Origin: Streptomyces griseus
Lineage (GTDB): Bacteria > Actinomycetota > Actinomycetes > Streptomycetales > Streptomycetaceae
Length of the DNA: 64,000 nucleotides
Reading direction: 5' to 3'
Assembly: GCF_001715295.1 (NCBI RefSeq)
Contig: NZ_MDKB01000003.1
Location: forward strand, 513,954 to 577,953
Below, one piece after another: positions 33,529-42,643 of this stretch. The notes under the pieces are model-generated. The model worked only from the letters and a program-made list of their open reading frames with translations, was not told the DNA's origin and did no database searches. The position numbers and the translations under genes were made by a program. Position 1 is the first letter of the stretch, and each line of letters opens with the position of its first letter.

Positions 33529-34386
33529 ATGTCTGGCCAGTCGCTCCTCGCACCAGGGGAGATCACTCCCGTCCGTTCCGTTCCGGGAAACATCCGGCGC
33601 CCCGAGTACGTGGGCAAGCCCGCCCCCGCCCCGTACACCGGGCCGGAGGTCCAGGACTCCGACACCGTGGAGCGCATGCGGATCGCGGGCCGTATCGCCG
33701 CGCAGGCGATGGAGGAGGCCGCGAAGCACATCGCCCCCGGCGTCACCACCGACGAACTCGACCGGGTGGCGCACGAGTTCATGGTCGACCACGGGGCCTA
33801 CCCGTCGACGCTGGGCTACCGGGGCTTCCCGAAGTCCCTGTGTTCCTCGGTCAACGAGGTCATCTGCCACGGCATCCCCGACTCCACGGTGCTGCGGGAC
33901 GGCGACATCGTGAACCTCGACGTCACCGCGTACATCAACGGCGTGCACGGCGACAACAACGCCACCTACCTCTGCGGCGACGTCGACGAGGAGTCCCGGC
34001 TCCTCGTGGAGCGCACCCGGGAGTCGCTGAACCGGGCCGTCAAGGCGGTGCGGCCCGGGCGGCAGATCAACGTCATCGGGCGGGTCATCGAGTCGTACGC
34101 CAAGCGGTTCGGTTACGGGGTGGTGCGGGACTTCACCGGACACGGGATCAGCACCTCGTTCCACTCCGGTCTCATCGTCCCCCATTACGACAGCCCGCAC
34201 GCGACCACCGTGATGCAGCCGGGCATGACGTTCACGATCGAGCCGATGCTGACGCTCGGGACCCACGAGTACGACATGTGGGACGACGGCTGGACGGTGG
34301 TGACCAGGGACCGCAGGCGGACCGCCCAGTTCGAGCACACCCTCGTCGTGACCGAGACCGGTGCGGACATCCTGACGCTTCCCTGA
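33529..34386 (+). CDS. map: Methionine aminopeptidase, type I
   Basis: A 285-residue metalloprotease that removes the initiator methionine. The metal ligands are visible in NLDVTAYINGVHGDNNATY (two Asp), TGHGIS (His), IEPM (Glu) and FEHTLV (Glu). An N-terminal extension of about 45 residues with PxxP motifs precedes the catalytic core, as in actinobacterial MetAP1c. The start codon has little leader signal and may be leaderless or weakly bound. Confidence 0.94.
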   Translation: MSGQSLLAPGEITPVRSVPGNIRRPEYVGKPAPAPYTGPEVQDSDTVERMRIAGRIAAQAMEEAAKHIAPGVTTDELDRVAHEFMVDHGAYPSTLGYRGFPKSLCSSVNEVICHGIPDSTVLRDGDIVNLDVTAYINGVHGDNNATYLCGDVDEESRLLVERTRESLNRAVKAVRPGRQINVIGRVIESYAKRFGYGVVRDFTGHGISTSFHSGLIVPHYDSPHATTVMQPGMTFTIEPMLTLGTHEYDMWDDGWTVVTRDRRRTAQFEHTLVVTETGADILTLP

Positions 34387-34634
34387 GGACACGGGCGCAG
34401 GGAGCGGCGCCGCGTCGGAGGGGAAGCCGCGGGCCGGGTGGCCGGGATCGCGGCGGGTCGGGCCGCGCCCGGCGGACGGGGCACAGGTACCGACAGGCCG
34501 TCGGGAAACTTTTGACTCGGGTGGCCCGCACCAGGAGGATCGTCGTACCGGTGCGCAGTGGCGCACACCGTTCCCGCGGCCGGTTCCCCCACTTCCGTCC
34601 GGACCGCCCACCCCCCTCGCCCCGGAGCTCCGCC

Positions 34635-35300
34635 TTGGACACGACCGCCGCCCCCACGCCCTTCTCGGCGCTCATACGCACCGCCTCGCAGGAGCAGCAC
34701 GCCGAGGCGGAGTCCTCGGCCTTCATGAGCGACCTGCTCGGCGGGCGGCTCGGCGTGGAGGCGTACACGCGCTACACCGAGCAGCTGTGGTTCGTCTACC
34801 GGGCCCTGGAGGACGGTGCCGAAGCCCTGCGGGAGGACCCGGTCGCGGGTCCGTTCATCCAGGCGGAGCTGATGCGCGCCGGCGAACTGGAGCGCGATCT
34901 GACCCACCTGCGGGGCGCCGGCTGGCGGACGGGCCTGGAGCCGCTGCCGGCCACCGCCGCGTACGCCGAGCGGGTCGCCGGGTGCGCGCGGGACTGGCCC
35001 GCCGGCTACATAGCGCACCACTACACCCGCTACCTCGGAGACCTCTCCGGGGGCCAGATCATCCGCAGTACCGCGGAGAAGACCTGGGGCTTCGCGCGTA
35101 AGGGCGACGGGGTGCGGTTCTACGTGTTCGAGCAGATCGCCAACCCGGCCGCCTTCAAGCGGCGGTACCGGGAGCTGCTGGACGCGGTGAACGCCGACGA
35201 CCTGGAGAAGCAGCGCGTGGTGGACGAGTGCAGACGGGCCTTCGCGCTCAACACCGCCGTCTTCCGGGAGCTGGGCAAGGTCTTCCCCCTCAGCGCCTGA
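34635..35300 (+). CDS. Biliverdin-producing heme oxygenase
   Basis: A 221-residue HO-fold enzyme that opens heme to biliverdin, CO and iron. The proximal-histidine region is SALIRTASQEQHAEAESSAF and the distal-helix glycines are YLGDLSGGQII. I chose TTG 34635 because ggag precedes it and heme oxygenase homology begins just after; longer frames start in unrelated sequence. It lies close to the EfeUOB operon, so both may recover iron. It overlaps the convergent PhzF gene by 11 bp. Confidence 0.9.
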   Translation: MDTTAAPTPFSALIRTASQEQHAEAESSAFMSDLLGGRLGVEAYTRYTEQLWFVYRALEDGAEALREDPVAGPFIQAELMRAGELERDLTHLRGAGWRTGLEPLPATAAYAERVAGCARDWPAGYIAHHYTRYLGDLSGGQIIRSTAEKTWGFARKGDGVRFYVFEQIANPAAFKRRYRELLDAVNADDLEKQRVVDECRRAFALNTAVFRELGKVFPLSA

Positions 35301-36018
35301 CACCGGCGACGGCCGGCCGCACCCGGCCCGCTGCGGCCTGCGGCACGACCCCCGCGGCGGCCAGCAGGACGCGGCCCCCGACCTCCACCGTGCCGTCCGG
35401 TGCGGGGGCGGTGAGGATCTGGGAACCGCGCCCCTGGGTGATGTTCAGGGCCCGGCCGAGCTCGACGCTCAGCAGCATGGCCGCGGCGCCCGTCGCCTCG
35501 TCCTCGTCGACGGCGTCCCCCCGGCGCGGGAACGCCCGCGCCCGTACGCGGCCCGCCGCCTCGTCCTCCCAGGCCCAGACGTAGAGCCACCCCTCCCCCG
35601 GCGGCGGCCCCGTCAGCGCCTCGACGTCCGCGGCCGACGCGTACCGCTCCAGCGTTCTCGGCGGCGCCCACTCGGGGCGCGCCGTGATCCAGGTGAACTC
35701 GCCGTCGTACCGCGCGAACACGTCCCCGACGGGCAGCTCCAGTACCTCCAGGTCGAGCAGCCAGGCCACGCCGACGAGCGGATGCCCGGCGAACGGCAGC
35801 CGCAGCCCCGGAGTCCGGATGTCGACGATGCCGCGTTCCGGGTCGTCGACGAAGACGGTCTCGCTGAAGCCGAGCCGCCGGGCGAGCGCCTGCCGCGACG
35901 CGCTGCCGGGGTACCCGCGTCCGTCCCGTACGACGCCGAGCGGATTGCCGTGGCGGCCGTCCGGGCCGCAGAACACGCGCAGTACGTCGATGCCGTCGGG
36001 TACGCCGAAGTCGCTCAC
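35290..36018 (-). CDS. PhzF-family isomerase-like protein, catalytic Glu replaced
   Basis: A 242-residue PhzF-fold protein (VFCGPDGRHGNPLGVV, LARRLGFSETVFVDD, LPFAGHPLVGVAW, DEDEATGAAAML). Active PhzF enzymes have a Glu in the AxExxxSET segment; here the matching position is Arg (ALARRLGFSET), so isomerase activity is doubtful. GTG 36018 is chosen because homology starts there. The promoter region is shared with the divergent efeO gene. Function is unknown. Confidence 0.78.
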   Translation of the reverse strand: MSDFGVPDGIDVLRVFCGPDGRHGNPLGVVRDGRGYPGSASRQALARRLGFSETVFVDDPERGIVDIRTPGLRLPFAGHPLVGVAWLLDLEVLELPVGDVFARYDGEFTWITARPEWAPPRTLERYASAADVEALTGPPPGEGWLYVWAWEDEAAGRVRARAFPRRGDAVDEDEATGAAAMLLSVELGRALNITQGRGSQILTAPAPDGTVEVGGRVLLAAAGVVPQAAAGRVRPAVAGVRR

Positions 36019-36269
36019 GTGCGCATTCAAGCACCGCCGGGGCGGTGCGCGGCGCCGGAGTGCGGCACCGGCGCGGTGTTCCGGCCTGCGGCCGGGGCGT
36101 TCCGCCCCCAGGGGACGGGATGCCGCCCGGCGGGGCGCGAGAGCCCGCTTGACCGGCGCTTTACCTCCCCATGGGTCTTCCATGACAGCGCCGTGACCGG
36201 ACCGTTCCTCGGACCGGGAGGTGAGAGCTGAATCACTGACGGGGTGGGTGGCGAGGAGGTTAGGCACAG

Positions 36270-36288
36270 TTAAGTTAGGTCTGCCTCA
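36270..36288. promoter_or_regulatory. Iron-box-like site upstream of efeO
   Basis: ttaagttaggtctgcctca agrees at 13 of 19 positions with the DmdR1/IdeR consensus as I recall it (TTAGGTTAGGCTCACCTAA). A second partial half (ttaggcaca) lies at 36260. It sits 51-69 bp before the efeO start, so iron repression of the operon is likely. Confidence 0.55.
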
Positions 36289-36338
36289 CTACCATGTGTC
36301 CGCACCCTTCGTCCCCTCATCGCTTCCGTGGAGCCCGC

Positions 36339-37478
36339 ATGCGAGCCGTTCGTCTCTCCGTCGTCACCGCAGCCACCACCCTGGCCGCCCTGACCGCCGT
36401 CACGGGCTGCGCCGAGAAGAGCGACGGCAAGGCCGAGGGGGCGGTCCAGGTCGTCGCCAAGGACGACGCCTGCGAGGTCTCGGAGACCGAGATCCCGGCC
36501 GGCCACGTGGAGCTCGCCGTGGAGAACAAGGGCTCCAAGGTCACCGAGGTCTACGTCCTGTTCCCGGACGACCGCATCGTCACCGAGCGGGAGAACATCG
36601 GCCCCGGCACCAAGGCGAAGATCACGGCCGAGATCAAGGCCGGTACGTACGAGATCGCCTGCAAGCCCGGCATGAAGGGCAAGGGCATCCGGCAGAGCAT
36701 CGAGGTCACCGGCGGGACGGCCGCGGCGCGGCGCAGCCCGGAGATGGACAAGGCCGTCGCGGGGTACCGCACCTACGTGCAGGCGCAGGCCGACGAGACG
36801 CTGCCCAAGGTGAAGGTCTTCACCGACGCGGTCGCGGCGGGCGACATCGAGGCGGCGAAGAAGGCGTACGCCGACTCCCGCATCGGCTGGGAGCGCACCG
36901 AGCCGGTCGCCGAGTCCTTCGGTGACATCGACCCGAAGGTCGACGTCCGTGAGGACGGCCTGGAGGACGGCCAGAAGTGGACCGGCTGGCACCGCCTGGA
37001 GAAGGCGCTGTGGCAGGACAAGAAGCTGGGCGCCGAGGAGAAGGCCCTCGCACCCGTCCTCTACAAGGACCTCGTCGACTGGCAGAAGCGGGTCGGCAAG
37101 GCCGACATCGCCCCGACCTCGATGGCGAACGGCGCCAAGGAGCTCCTCGACGAGGTCGCCACCGGCAAGGTCACCGGCGAGGAGGAGCGGTACAGCCACA
37201 CCGACCTCGTCGACTTCAAGGCGAACGTCGAGGGCGCGGAGCAGTCGTACACCCTCCTCCGGCCGGTCGCCTCGAAGAACGACGCGGCGCTGACCGCCTC
37301 CCTGGACAAGCAGTTCGCGGCGCTGAACACGCTGCTGGACAGGTACCGCACGGACAAGTCCTCCTACGACTTCACCTCGTACGACAAGGTCGGTGACGCG
37401 GACCGCAAGGAGCTGTCCGACGCGGTCAACGCGCTCGCCGAGCCGCTGTCCAAGCTGGCCGCCGCGGTGACGAAGTGA
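36339..37478 (+). CDS. efeO: Iron-uptake lipoprotein EfeO (M75 imelysin-type)
   Basis: A 379-residue lipoprotein with lipobox VTGC (Cys24), an N-terminal cupredoxin-like domain (about 30-125) and a C-terminal M75 peptidase-like domain with the metal motif GWHRLEKALW. EfeO captures iron outside the membrane and passes it to EfeU. It is the first gene of efeO-efeB-efeU, behind an iron-box-like site. Its stop overlaps the start of efeB. Confidence 0.93.
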   Translation: MRAVRLSVVTAATTLAALTAVTGCAEKSDGKAEGAVQVVAKDDACEVSETEIPAGHVELAVENKGSKVTEVYVLFPDDRIVTERENIGPGTKAKITAEIKAGTYEIACKPGMKGKGIRQSIEVTGGTAAARRSPEMDKAVAGYRTYVQAQADETLPKVKVFTDAVAAGDIEAAKKAYADSRIGWERTEPVAESFGDIDPKVDVREDGLEDGQKWTGWHRLEKALWQDKKLGAEEKALAPVLYKDLVDWQKRVGKADIAPTSMANGAKELLDEVATGKVTGEEERYSHTDLVDFKANVEGAEQSYTLLRPVASKNDAALTASLDKQFAALNTLLDRYRTDKSSYDFTSYDKVGDADRKELSDAVNALAEPLSKLAAAVTK

Positions 37479-38797
37479 TGGCCGGGGACGGAGCGATGGC
37501 GGGGAACGGAACGACGGGCGGGGACGACGTCAGGCCCGGGCACGACGAGGCGGGCCCGCGGCCGGACGGCGCCCGGACGCCGTCGCGGCGCGCGTTGCTC
37601 GGCTGGGGCGGGGCCGGGCTCGCGCTCGGCGCCGTGGCGGCGGGCGGCACGGTCGCCGCGGTGCGGTCCGGCGGTGCGGAACCGGCTGCGGACAGCGGCG
37701 CCGCGGTGCCCTTCCACGGGCCGCACCAGGCGGGTATCGCCACCGCCGTCCAGGATCGGCTGCACTTCGCCTCCTTCGACGTGACGACGGAGGACCGGGC
37801 CGAACTGGTCGCCCTGCTCAAGGAGTGGACCCGGGCCGCCGAGCGGATGACCGCCGGGCACCCGGTGGGGGACGGGGCTTACGGCGGCCTGGCGGAGGCA
37901 CCGCCGGACGACACCGGCGAGGCCCTCGGCCTTCGGCCGTCCCGGCTGACGCTCACCCTCGGTTTCGGGCCGTCCCTGTTCGCCCGGGACAGGTTCGGGC
38001 TGGAGGGGCGGCGGCCCGAGGCGCTGGTGGATCTGCCGAAGTTCCCCGGGGACAACCTCGACGCCACCCGCAGCGGCGGCGACCTGTGTGTACAGGCGTG
38101 CGCGGACGACCCGCAGGTCGCGGTGCACGCGATCCGCAACCTCGCCAGGATCGGCATGGGGCGCACGGCGATCCGCTGGTCGCAGCTGGGGTTCGGCAAG
38201 ACGTCCTCGACGACGCCGGACGCCCAGACGCCCCGCAATATGATGGGCTTCAAGGACGGCACCCGGAACGTCTCCGGCACGGACACCGCCGCCCTGGACG
38301 CGCACGTGTGGGTCGGTGCTAAGGAGGGCGCCGGCTGGATGACCGGTGGCTCGTACCTCGTGGCCCGGCGCATCCGGATGCACATCGAGACCTGGGACCG
38401 CGCGCCCCTGCAGGAGCAGGAGGACGTCTTCGGCCGCGACAAGGGCGAAGGCGCCCCGGTCGGGAAGTCGAAGGAGCACGACGAGCCGTTCCTGAAGGCG
38501 ATGAAGCCGACGGCCCACGTACGGCTCGCCCACCCCGACACCAACGGCGGGGCGACGATCCTGCGCCGCGGCTACTCCTTCACCGACGGTACGGACGGTC
38601 TGGGCAGGCTCGACGCGGGACTGTTCTTCCTGGCCTACCAGCGGGACGTCCGCAAGGGCTTCATCCCGGTGCAGCGGAGCCTCGCGGCGGCCGACGCGCT
38701 CAACGAGTACATCCAGCACGTGGGTTCGGCGGTCTTCGCCGTTCCACCGGGCGTACGTGACCGGGACGACTGGTGGGGCAGGGCGCTGTTCTCATGA
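37478..38797 (+). CDS. efeB: Deferrochelatase/DyP-type peroxidase EfeB
   Basis: A 439-residue heme peroxidase exported by Tat (SRRALLGWGGAGLALGAVAAG). The DyP signature GFKDGTRN supplies the distal Asp, and the proximal His lies in VRLAHPDTNGG. EfeB is reported to take iron from heme or to oxidise ferrous iron for EfeO/EfeU. ATG 37478 shares its first base with the efeO stop codon; GTG 37475 is an alternative. The gene is co-transcribed with both neighbours. Confidence 0.93.
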   Translation: MAGDGAMAGNGTTGGDDVRPGHDEAGPRPDGARTPSRRALLGWGGAGLALGAVAAGGTVAAVRSGGAEPAADSGAAVPFHGPHQAGIATAVQDRLHFASFDVTTEDRAELVALLKEWTRAAERMTAGHPVGDGAYGGLAEAPPDDTGEALGLRPSRLTLTLGFGPSLFARDRFGLEGRRPEALVDLPKFPGDNLDATRSGGDLCVQACADDPQVAVHAIRNLARIGMGRTAIRWSQLGFGKTSSTTPDAQTPRNMMGFKDGTRNVSGTDTAALDAHVWVGAKEGAGWMTGGSYLVARRIRMHIETWDRAPLQEQEDVFGRDKGEGAPVGKSKEHDEPFLKAMKPTAHVRLAHPDTNGGATILRRGYSFTDGTDGLGRLDAGLFFLAYQRDVRKGFIPVQRSLAAADALNEYIQHVGSAVFAVPPGVRDRDDWWGRALFS

Positions 38798-38840
38798 CCG
38801 ACACCACCGGCCGCATGACCGACACCGTGGAAGGACCCGC

Positions 38841-39809
38841 ATGTTCGGCAACTATCTGATCGGCCTGCGCGAGGGCCTCGAGGCCAGCCTCGTCGTCTGC
38901 ATCCTCGTCGCGTACCTGGTCAAGACCGGGCGCCGCGACGCGCTGCGCCCGGTGTGGACCGGCATCGCCATCGCCTGCGCGATCTCGCTGGCCTTCGGGG
39001 CGGCGCTCGAATTCGGCTCCCAGGAGCTGACGTTCGAGGCGCAGGAGATGCTCGGCGGTTCGCTCTCGATCATCGCCGTCGGGCTGGTGACCTGGATGGT
39101 CTTCTGGATGCGGCGGACGGCGCGGCACCTGAAGAAGGAACTGCACGGCAAGCTGGACGCGGCACTGGAGATGGGCACGGGCGCCCTGGTCGCCACCGCG
39201 TTCCTGGCGGTGGGCCGCGAGGGCCTGGAGACCGCCCTCTTCGTGTGGGCGTCGGTGCGGGCGAGCGGTGAGGGCTCCTCGTCGCCGCTGATCGGGGTGC
39301 TGCTGGGCATCGCGACCGCGGTGGTCCTGGGCTGGCTGTTCTACCGGGGCGCGCTGAAGATCAACCTGTCGAGGTTCTTCACCTGGACGGGCGGCATGCT
39401 CGTCGTCGTGGCGGCCGGGGTGCTCGCCTACGGGGTGCACGACCTCCAGGAGGCCCGCTTCCTGGGCGGTCTGGGGAGCAAGGCGTTCGACGTCTCCGCC
39501 ACGGTCCCGCCGGACAGCTGGTACGGAACGCTGCTCAAGGGGGTCTTCAACTTCCAGCCCGATCCGACCGTGCTCCAGGTCACGGTGTGGGCGCTCTATC
39601 TCATCCCCACGCTCGTGCTGTTCCTCGCCCCGGTAGGGTTCAGGCGGTCAGTGCGGACGACGGATCAGAAGGCGCAGAAGGCAACGGATGAGAAGGCTGG
39701 GTCGACTGGCGGCGGGGCTCGCGACGGCGACGGTGCTGAGCGTGACGGCGAGCGGCTGCGTGACGGTGCACGGCGAACGGGAAGTCGTGCCGGGGGCGAC
39801 GAAGGCTGA
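38841..39809 (+). CDS. efeU: Ferrous iron permease EfeU (FTR1 family)
   Basis: A 322-residue permease with seven membrane segments and the two iron-transport motifs REGLEA (near residue 10) and REGLETA (near residue 128). It moves ferrous or ferric iron across the membrane together with EfeO and EfeB. The start follows aagga. The last 40 residues (GGGARDGDGAERDGE and onward) are unlike a permease tail and overlap the next gene by 122 bp, suggesting an extended or drifted C-terminus. Confidence 0.92.
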   Translation: MFGNYLIGLREGLEASLVVCILVAYLVKTGRRDALRPVWTGIAIACAISLAFGAALEFGSQELTFEAQEMLGGSLSIIAVGLVTWMVFWMRRTARHLKKELHGKLDAALEMGTGALVATAFLAVGREGLETALFVWASVRASGEGSSSPLIGVLLGIATAVVLGWLFYRGALKINLSRFFTWTGGMLVVVAAGVLAYGVHDLQEARFLGGLGSKAFDVSATVPPDSWYGTLLKGVFNFQPDPTVLQVTVWALYLIPTLVLFLAPVGFRRSVRTTDQKAQKATDEKAGSTGGGARDGDGAERDGERLRDGARRTGSRAGGDEG

Positions 39810-40686
39810 GGCCGCCAAGGCCCTCGAGGACTTCACCCTCGCGTACAACAAGGCGGACGAGGCGTACGACCCGGCGCTGGACGCGGACCGGGTGACCGGG
39901 TCGCTCGGGGCCATCAACCAGGCCGGCCTGACCGCACGCCGGAAGAACAGTCCGGACGGCAACGCGGCGCACCGGCCGCTGGAGCTGTCCGACGCCTCCT
40001 TCACCATCCCCAGGAAGGCGGGCTGGCCGCGCTGGTTCCTCGCGGACACCGACTCCAACCGCGACCAGGACGGCGGGAAGCTGGACACCCGCTGGCTCCT
40101 CGCGTTCGTCCGCACCGGGCCGAAGACGCCGTGGAAGGCCGCGTACCTCGCGGTGGTGGCCCCGTCCGAGGTGCCGAAGTTCCGTGCGGACGCGGACGGC
40201 TTCGCCCAGCCCCTCCCCTCGGCGGACACGGACGAGGCCCTGGCCACCCCTCCGGCGGACCTGAGCGCGACCTACACGGCGTACCTCCAGGACGGCACAC
40301 CGGACGTCTTCGCGCCGGGTGCGACGACCTCCGGCTGGCGGGACGCGCGCAAGAACTCCCGCAAGGCCGGTTTCTCGTTCCAGTACGTCGACCAGCCGCT
40401 GGCTTCCGGAACGTTCGCCCCGCTGGGGCTGACCACCGAGGACGGCGGGGCGCTGGTCTTCTTCAGCAGCAGGCACTTCGAACGGCAGACGGCCGCGAAG
40501 GGGCTCCGGCCGACGGTCACGGCGGACGTACAGGCCCTGCTGACGGGTGAGGTGAAGAGCACGCTGACCAAGGAGCGGGTCTCCAGCCAGCTGGTGTACA
40601 TACCCGAGCGGGGGGCCGGTGGCCAGGACGGCAAGGTACGCGTGCTGAACCGGCTGCCGGGGCTCGTCGCGGCGAAGGGCTCGTAG
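39688..40686 (+). CDS. Secreted lipoprotein downstream of efeU
   Basis: A 332-residue lipoprotein with lipobox ASGC (Cys24). The mature part contains WFLADTDSN and a long mixed alpha/beta region without known catalytic residues. It starts inside the efeU frame (ATG 39688 after agaagg). Its coding bias is strong from the first codons, so the overlap is real or efeU is too long. It may assist the Efe system or be unrelated; function unknown. Confidence 0.8.
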   Translation: MRRLGRLAAGLATATVLSVTASGCVTVHGEREVVPGATKAEAAKALEDFTLAYNKADEAYDPALDADRVTGSLGAINQAGLTARRKNSPDGNAAHRPLELSDASFTIPRKAGWPRWFLADTDSNRDQDGGKLDTRWLLAFVRTGPKTPWKAAYLAVVAPSEVPKFRADADGFAQPLPSADTDEALATPPADLSATYTAYLQDGTPDVFAPGATTSGWRDARKNSRKAGFSFQYVDQPLASGTFAPLGLTTEDGGALVFFSSRHFERQTAAKGLRPTVTADVQALLTGEVKSTLTKERVSSQLVYIPERGAGGQDGKVRVLNRLPGLVAAKGS

Positions 40687-40860
40687 GCCGTGTCTCGACA
40701 GTGGCGTCGTCCGCCCGAAGGGCAGGACCGGAGGCGTCCGGTGCGTGCGATCGCACGGCGGAGGGTCGTCCCGGTACTGGATGTATCGGGCTGATCCCGA
40801 CAACGCGGCGCGTGCGCGTGCCGGGCGTCGCCGGGCGGACGGGACTGTCGAATCGCGGCC
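40686..40860. repeat. MITE-like repeat, diverged copy
   Basis: A 175-bp intergenic unit with imperfect terminal inverted repeats (ggccgtgtctcgacagt and, reversed, ggccgcgattcgacagt). Its core (gatcgcacggcggaggg, then cgacaacgcggcg) matches the other two copies. The ends differ from theirs, so this is a related subfamily. It lies between convergent genes. Confidence 0.6.
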
Positions 40861-40953
40861 GTATCCTCCGGGGCGCTCCCGGGCGGTGGCGCGGGCGCGC
40901 ACCGCTCCACCGGCCGCCGGCGAGGCACGGTGACAGCGTCCCCGGTGGGGGCG

Positions 40954-41697
40954 TCAACGGCTCGTGGGCCAGGCCACGGCGTCGTGGTCGAGGTCGCTCG
41001 CGTCGGCCGTGTCCGCGTACTGCGCGCAGGCGTCGGTGAGGATCTCCAGCAGGGTCAGCGGATCGGGCAGCGGATGCTCGGGGCCGCGGATCCACCGCAC
41101 GTCCTGGTCACCGGGAAGGCTCGCGGGCGGCACCAGGACGTAGCTGCCGCGGCAGTGCCAGCGCATCCCCGGACGCTCGTCCATCGTCTCGGGATGGCAG
41201 TCGAGCTCGCACGGCCACCACTCGTCCTCGTCCTCGGGCGTCCCGCGCGTGGCGGTGAAGAAGAGCATCCGGTCCTCGCCGGACCGGGCGACCGGGCCGA
41301 CGTCGACGCCTGCGGCGGTGAGCCGGTCCAGGGCACTGTGCCCCGCCGTCAGCGGGACGTCGAGGACGTCGTGGACCATGCCGGTCGCGGTGATGAAGTT
41401 GGCCAGCGGCTGTCCCGCGGCCCAGCGCTCGATCTGGTCGCGGTCGGTCGTGGACTGCGTCTGCCAGGCGAAGGAGAGGGGGTGCCGGGCGGGCGTCGGG
41501 CAGCCGACACGCTCGCAGGAACATCGGTAACCGGACGGATGCGCGGCGGGTGAGATCGGCATTCCCGCGTCCGCGACAGCGAGGAGCAGGGCCAGACGGG
41601 CCGCTTCGTCGGCCTCCGGCTGCGGTTTGGGCCGTCGGCGCAGCCACTGGGAGATCCTGCTCTCTGTGCCGCGATAACGGCCGGAATCGGCGCCCAT
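40954..41697 (-). CDS. Stand-alone primase/polymerase (AEP) N-terminal-like protein
   Basis: A 247-residue protein resembling the N-terminal domain of bifunctional DNA primase/polymerases: ADAGMPISPAAHPSGYRCSC, a Cys pair, RHPLSFAWQTQSTTDRDQI, ANFITATGMVHDVLDVP and ALDRLTAAGV. In Prim-Pol proteins the acidic pair lies where LDVP is here, but only one Asp remains. No helicase part follows. Such small versions are common in streptomycete chromosomes and their role is unknown. Confidence 0.75.
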   Translation of the reverse strand: MGADSGRYRGTESRISQWLRRRPKPQPEADEAARLALLLAVADAGMPISPAAHPSGYRCSCERVGCPTPARHPLSFAWQTQSTTDRDQIERWAAGQPLANFITATGMVHDVLDVPLTAGHSALDRLTAAGVDVGPVARSGEDRMLFFTATRGTPEDEDEWWPCELDCHPETMDERPGMRWHCRGSYVLVPPASLPGDQDVRWIRGPEHPLPDPLTLLEILTDACAQYADTADASDLDHDAVAWPTSR

Positions 41698-41839
41698 CTA
41701 TCCCCTCACCTCAGCGGTACTGACTCCATGGTCCCACCATCCTGCTCCCCCGGGGGCCGGAGTCGCGGAGCGGGGTGCCCGAGCCGGTGCCCGGGGGCCG
41801 GTTCCTGCCTACGGAATGCCGGGGAGGGGTGAGTTTATT

Positions 41840-42460
41840 TCAGGTTCCGGCCGACAGGCCCCGCAGGGCGTGGTCGACGACCGCGTCGGCGTAGGCGTGG
41901 GTCAGCGGGAGGGTCCGCAGCAGCCAGCGGTGGGTGAGCGGGGCGATCAGCAGCTCCAGCGCGATCCGCGGGTCGATGTCCGCCCGCACTTCGCCGGTCT
42001 CCTGGGCCGCGCGCAGCCGTGTGACGTACCACTGCGCCTGGGGTTCGAACAGCTTCTCCACGAACTGGGCGGCCAGGGCCGGATCCATGATGCCCTCGGC
42101 GGTCAGTGCGCGGGTGGGCGCCTCGCTCACGGGGTCGTTCAGCTCGTCCACGGTGGCCCGCAGGACGGCCTTCAGGTCGGCGGCCAGATCCCCGCCGTCC
42201 GGGAGGCCCGGGGAGGCGCCGTCCCCGGCGGCCTCGGCCTGCCGGGCCGCCAGGTCGAGGAAGGCCTCCATGAGGACCGCGGCCTTCGACGGCCACCAGC
42301 GGTAGATGGTCTGCTTGCCGACCCCGGCGCGGGCGGCGATCCCCTCGATCGTCGTCCTGCCGTAGCCGGCCTCGCCCACGAGGGCGAGCGCGGCGTCGTA
42401 GATCGCCCGGCGCGAGCGTTCGCTGCGGCGGCTGGAGTCCGGGGCCTTGTGCGGTGCCAT
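41840..42460 (-). CDS. TetR-family regulator
   Basis: A 206-residue TetR protein. AIYDAALALVGEAGYGRTTI leads into the recognition helix GVGKQTIYRWWPSKAAVL. The C-terminal domain resembles TetR_C_11-type. It is divergent from the dimethylargininase gene across 183 bp, which may be its target; no other candidate target is adjacent. Confidence 0.87.
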   Translation of the reverse strand: MAPHKAPDSSRRSERSRRAIYDAALALVGEAGYGRTTIEGIAARAGVGKQTIYRWWPSKAAVLMEAFLDLAARQAEAAGDGASPGLPDGGDLAADLKAVLRATVDELNDPVSEAPTRALTAEGIMDPALAAQFVEKLFEPQAQWYVTRLRAAQETGEVRADIDPRIALELLIAPLTHRWLLRTLPLTHAYADAVVDHALRGLSAGT

Positions 42461-42643
42461 GCCGCCAATCTACAAGCCGGCACTCCGGTACGTATCGTCT
42501 TGCCGGGCCGCCCGTAGTCCTGGGGGAACCACCCGTTCGGATCACTGCGCCATCGGCCGGCGGGGCGCACCATGAAGGCACGCACAGACCCGTGCGCATC
42601 CCACCGTTCCGCAGCTCAGGCTGCCGTTCGCGAGGAGCCCGCA

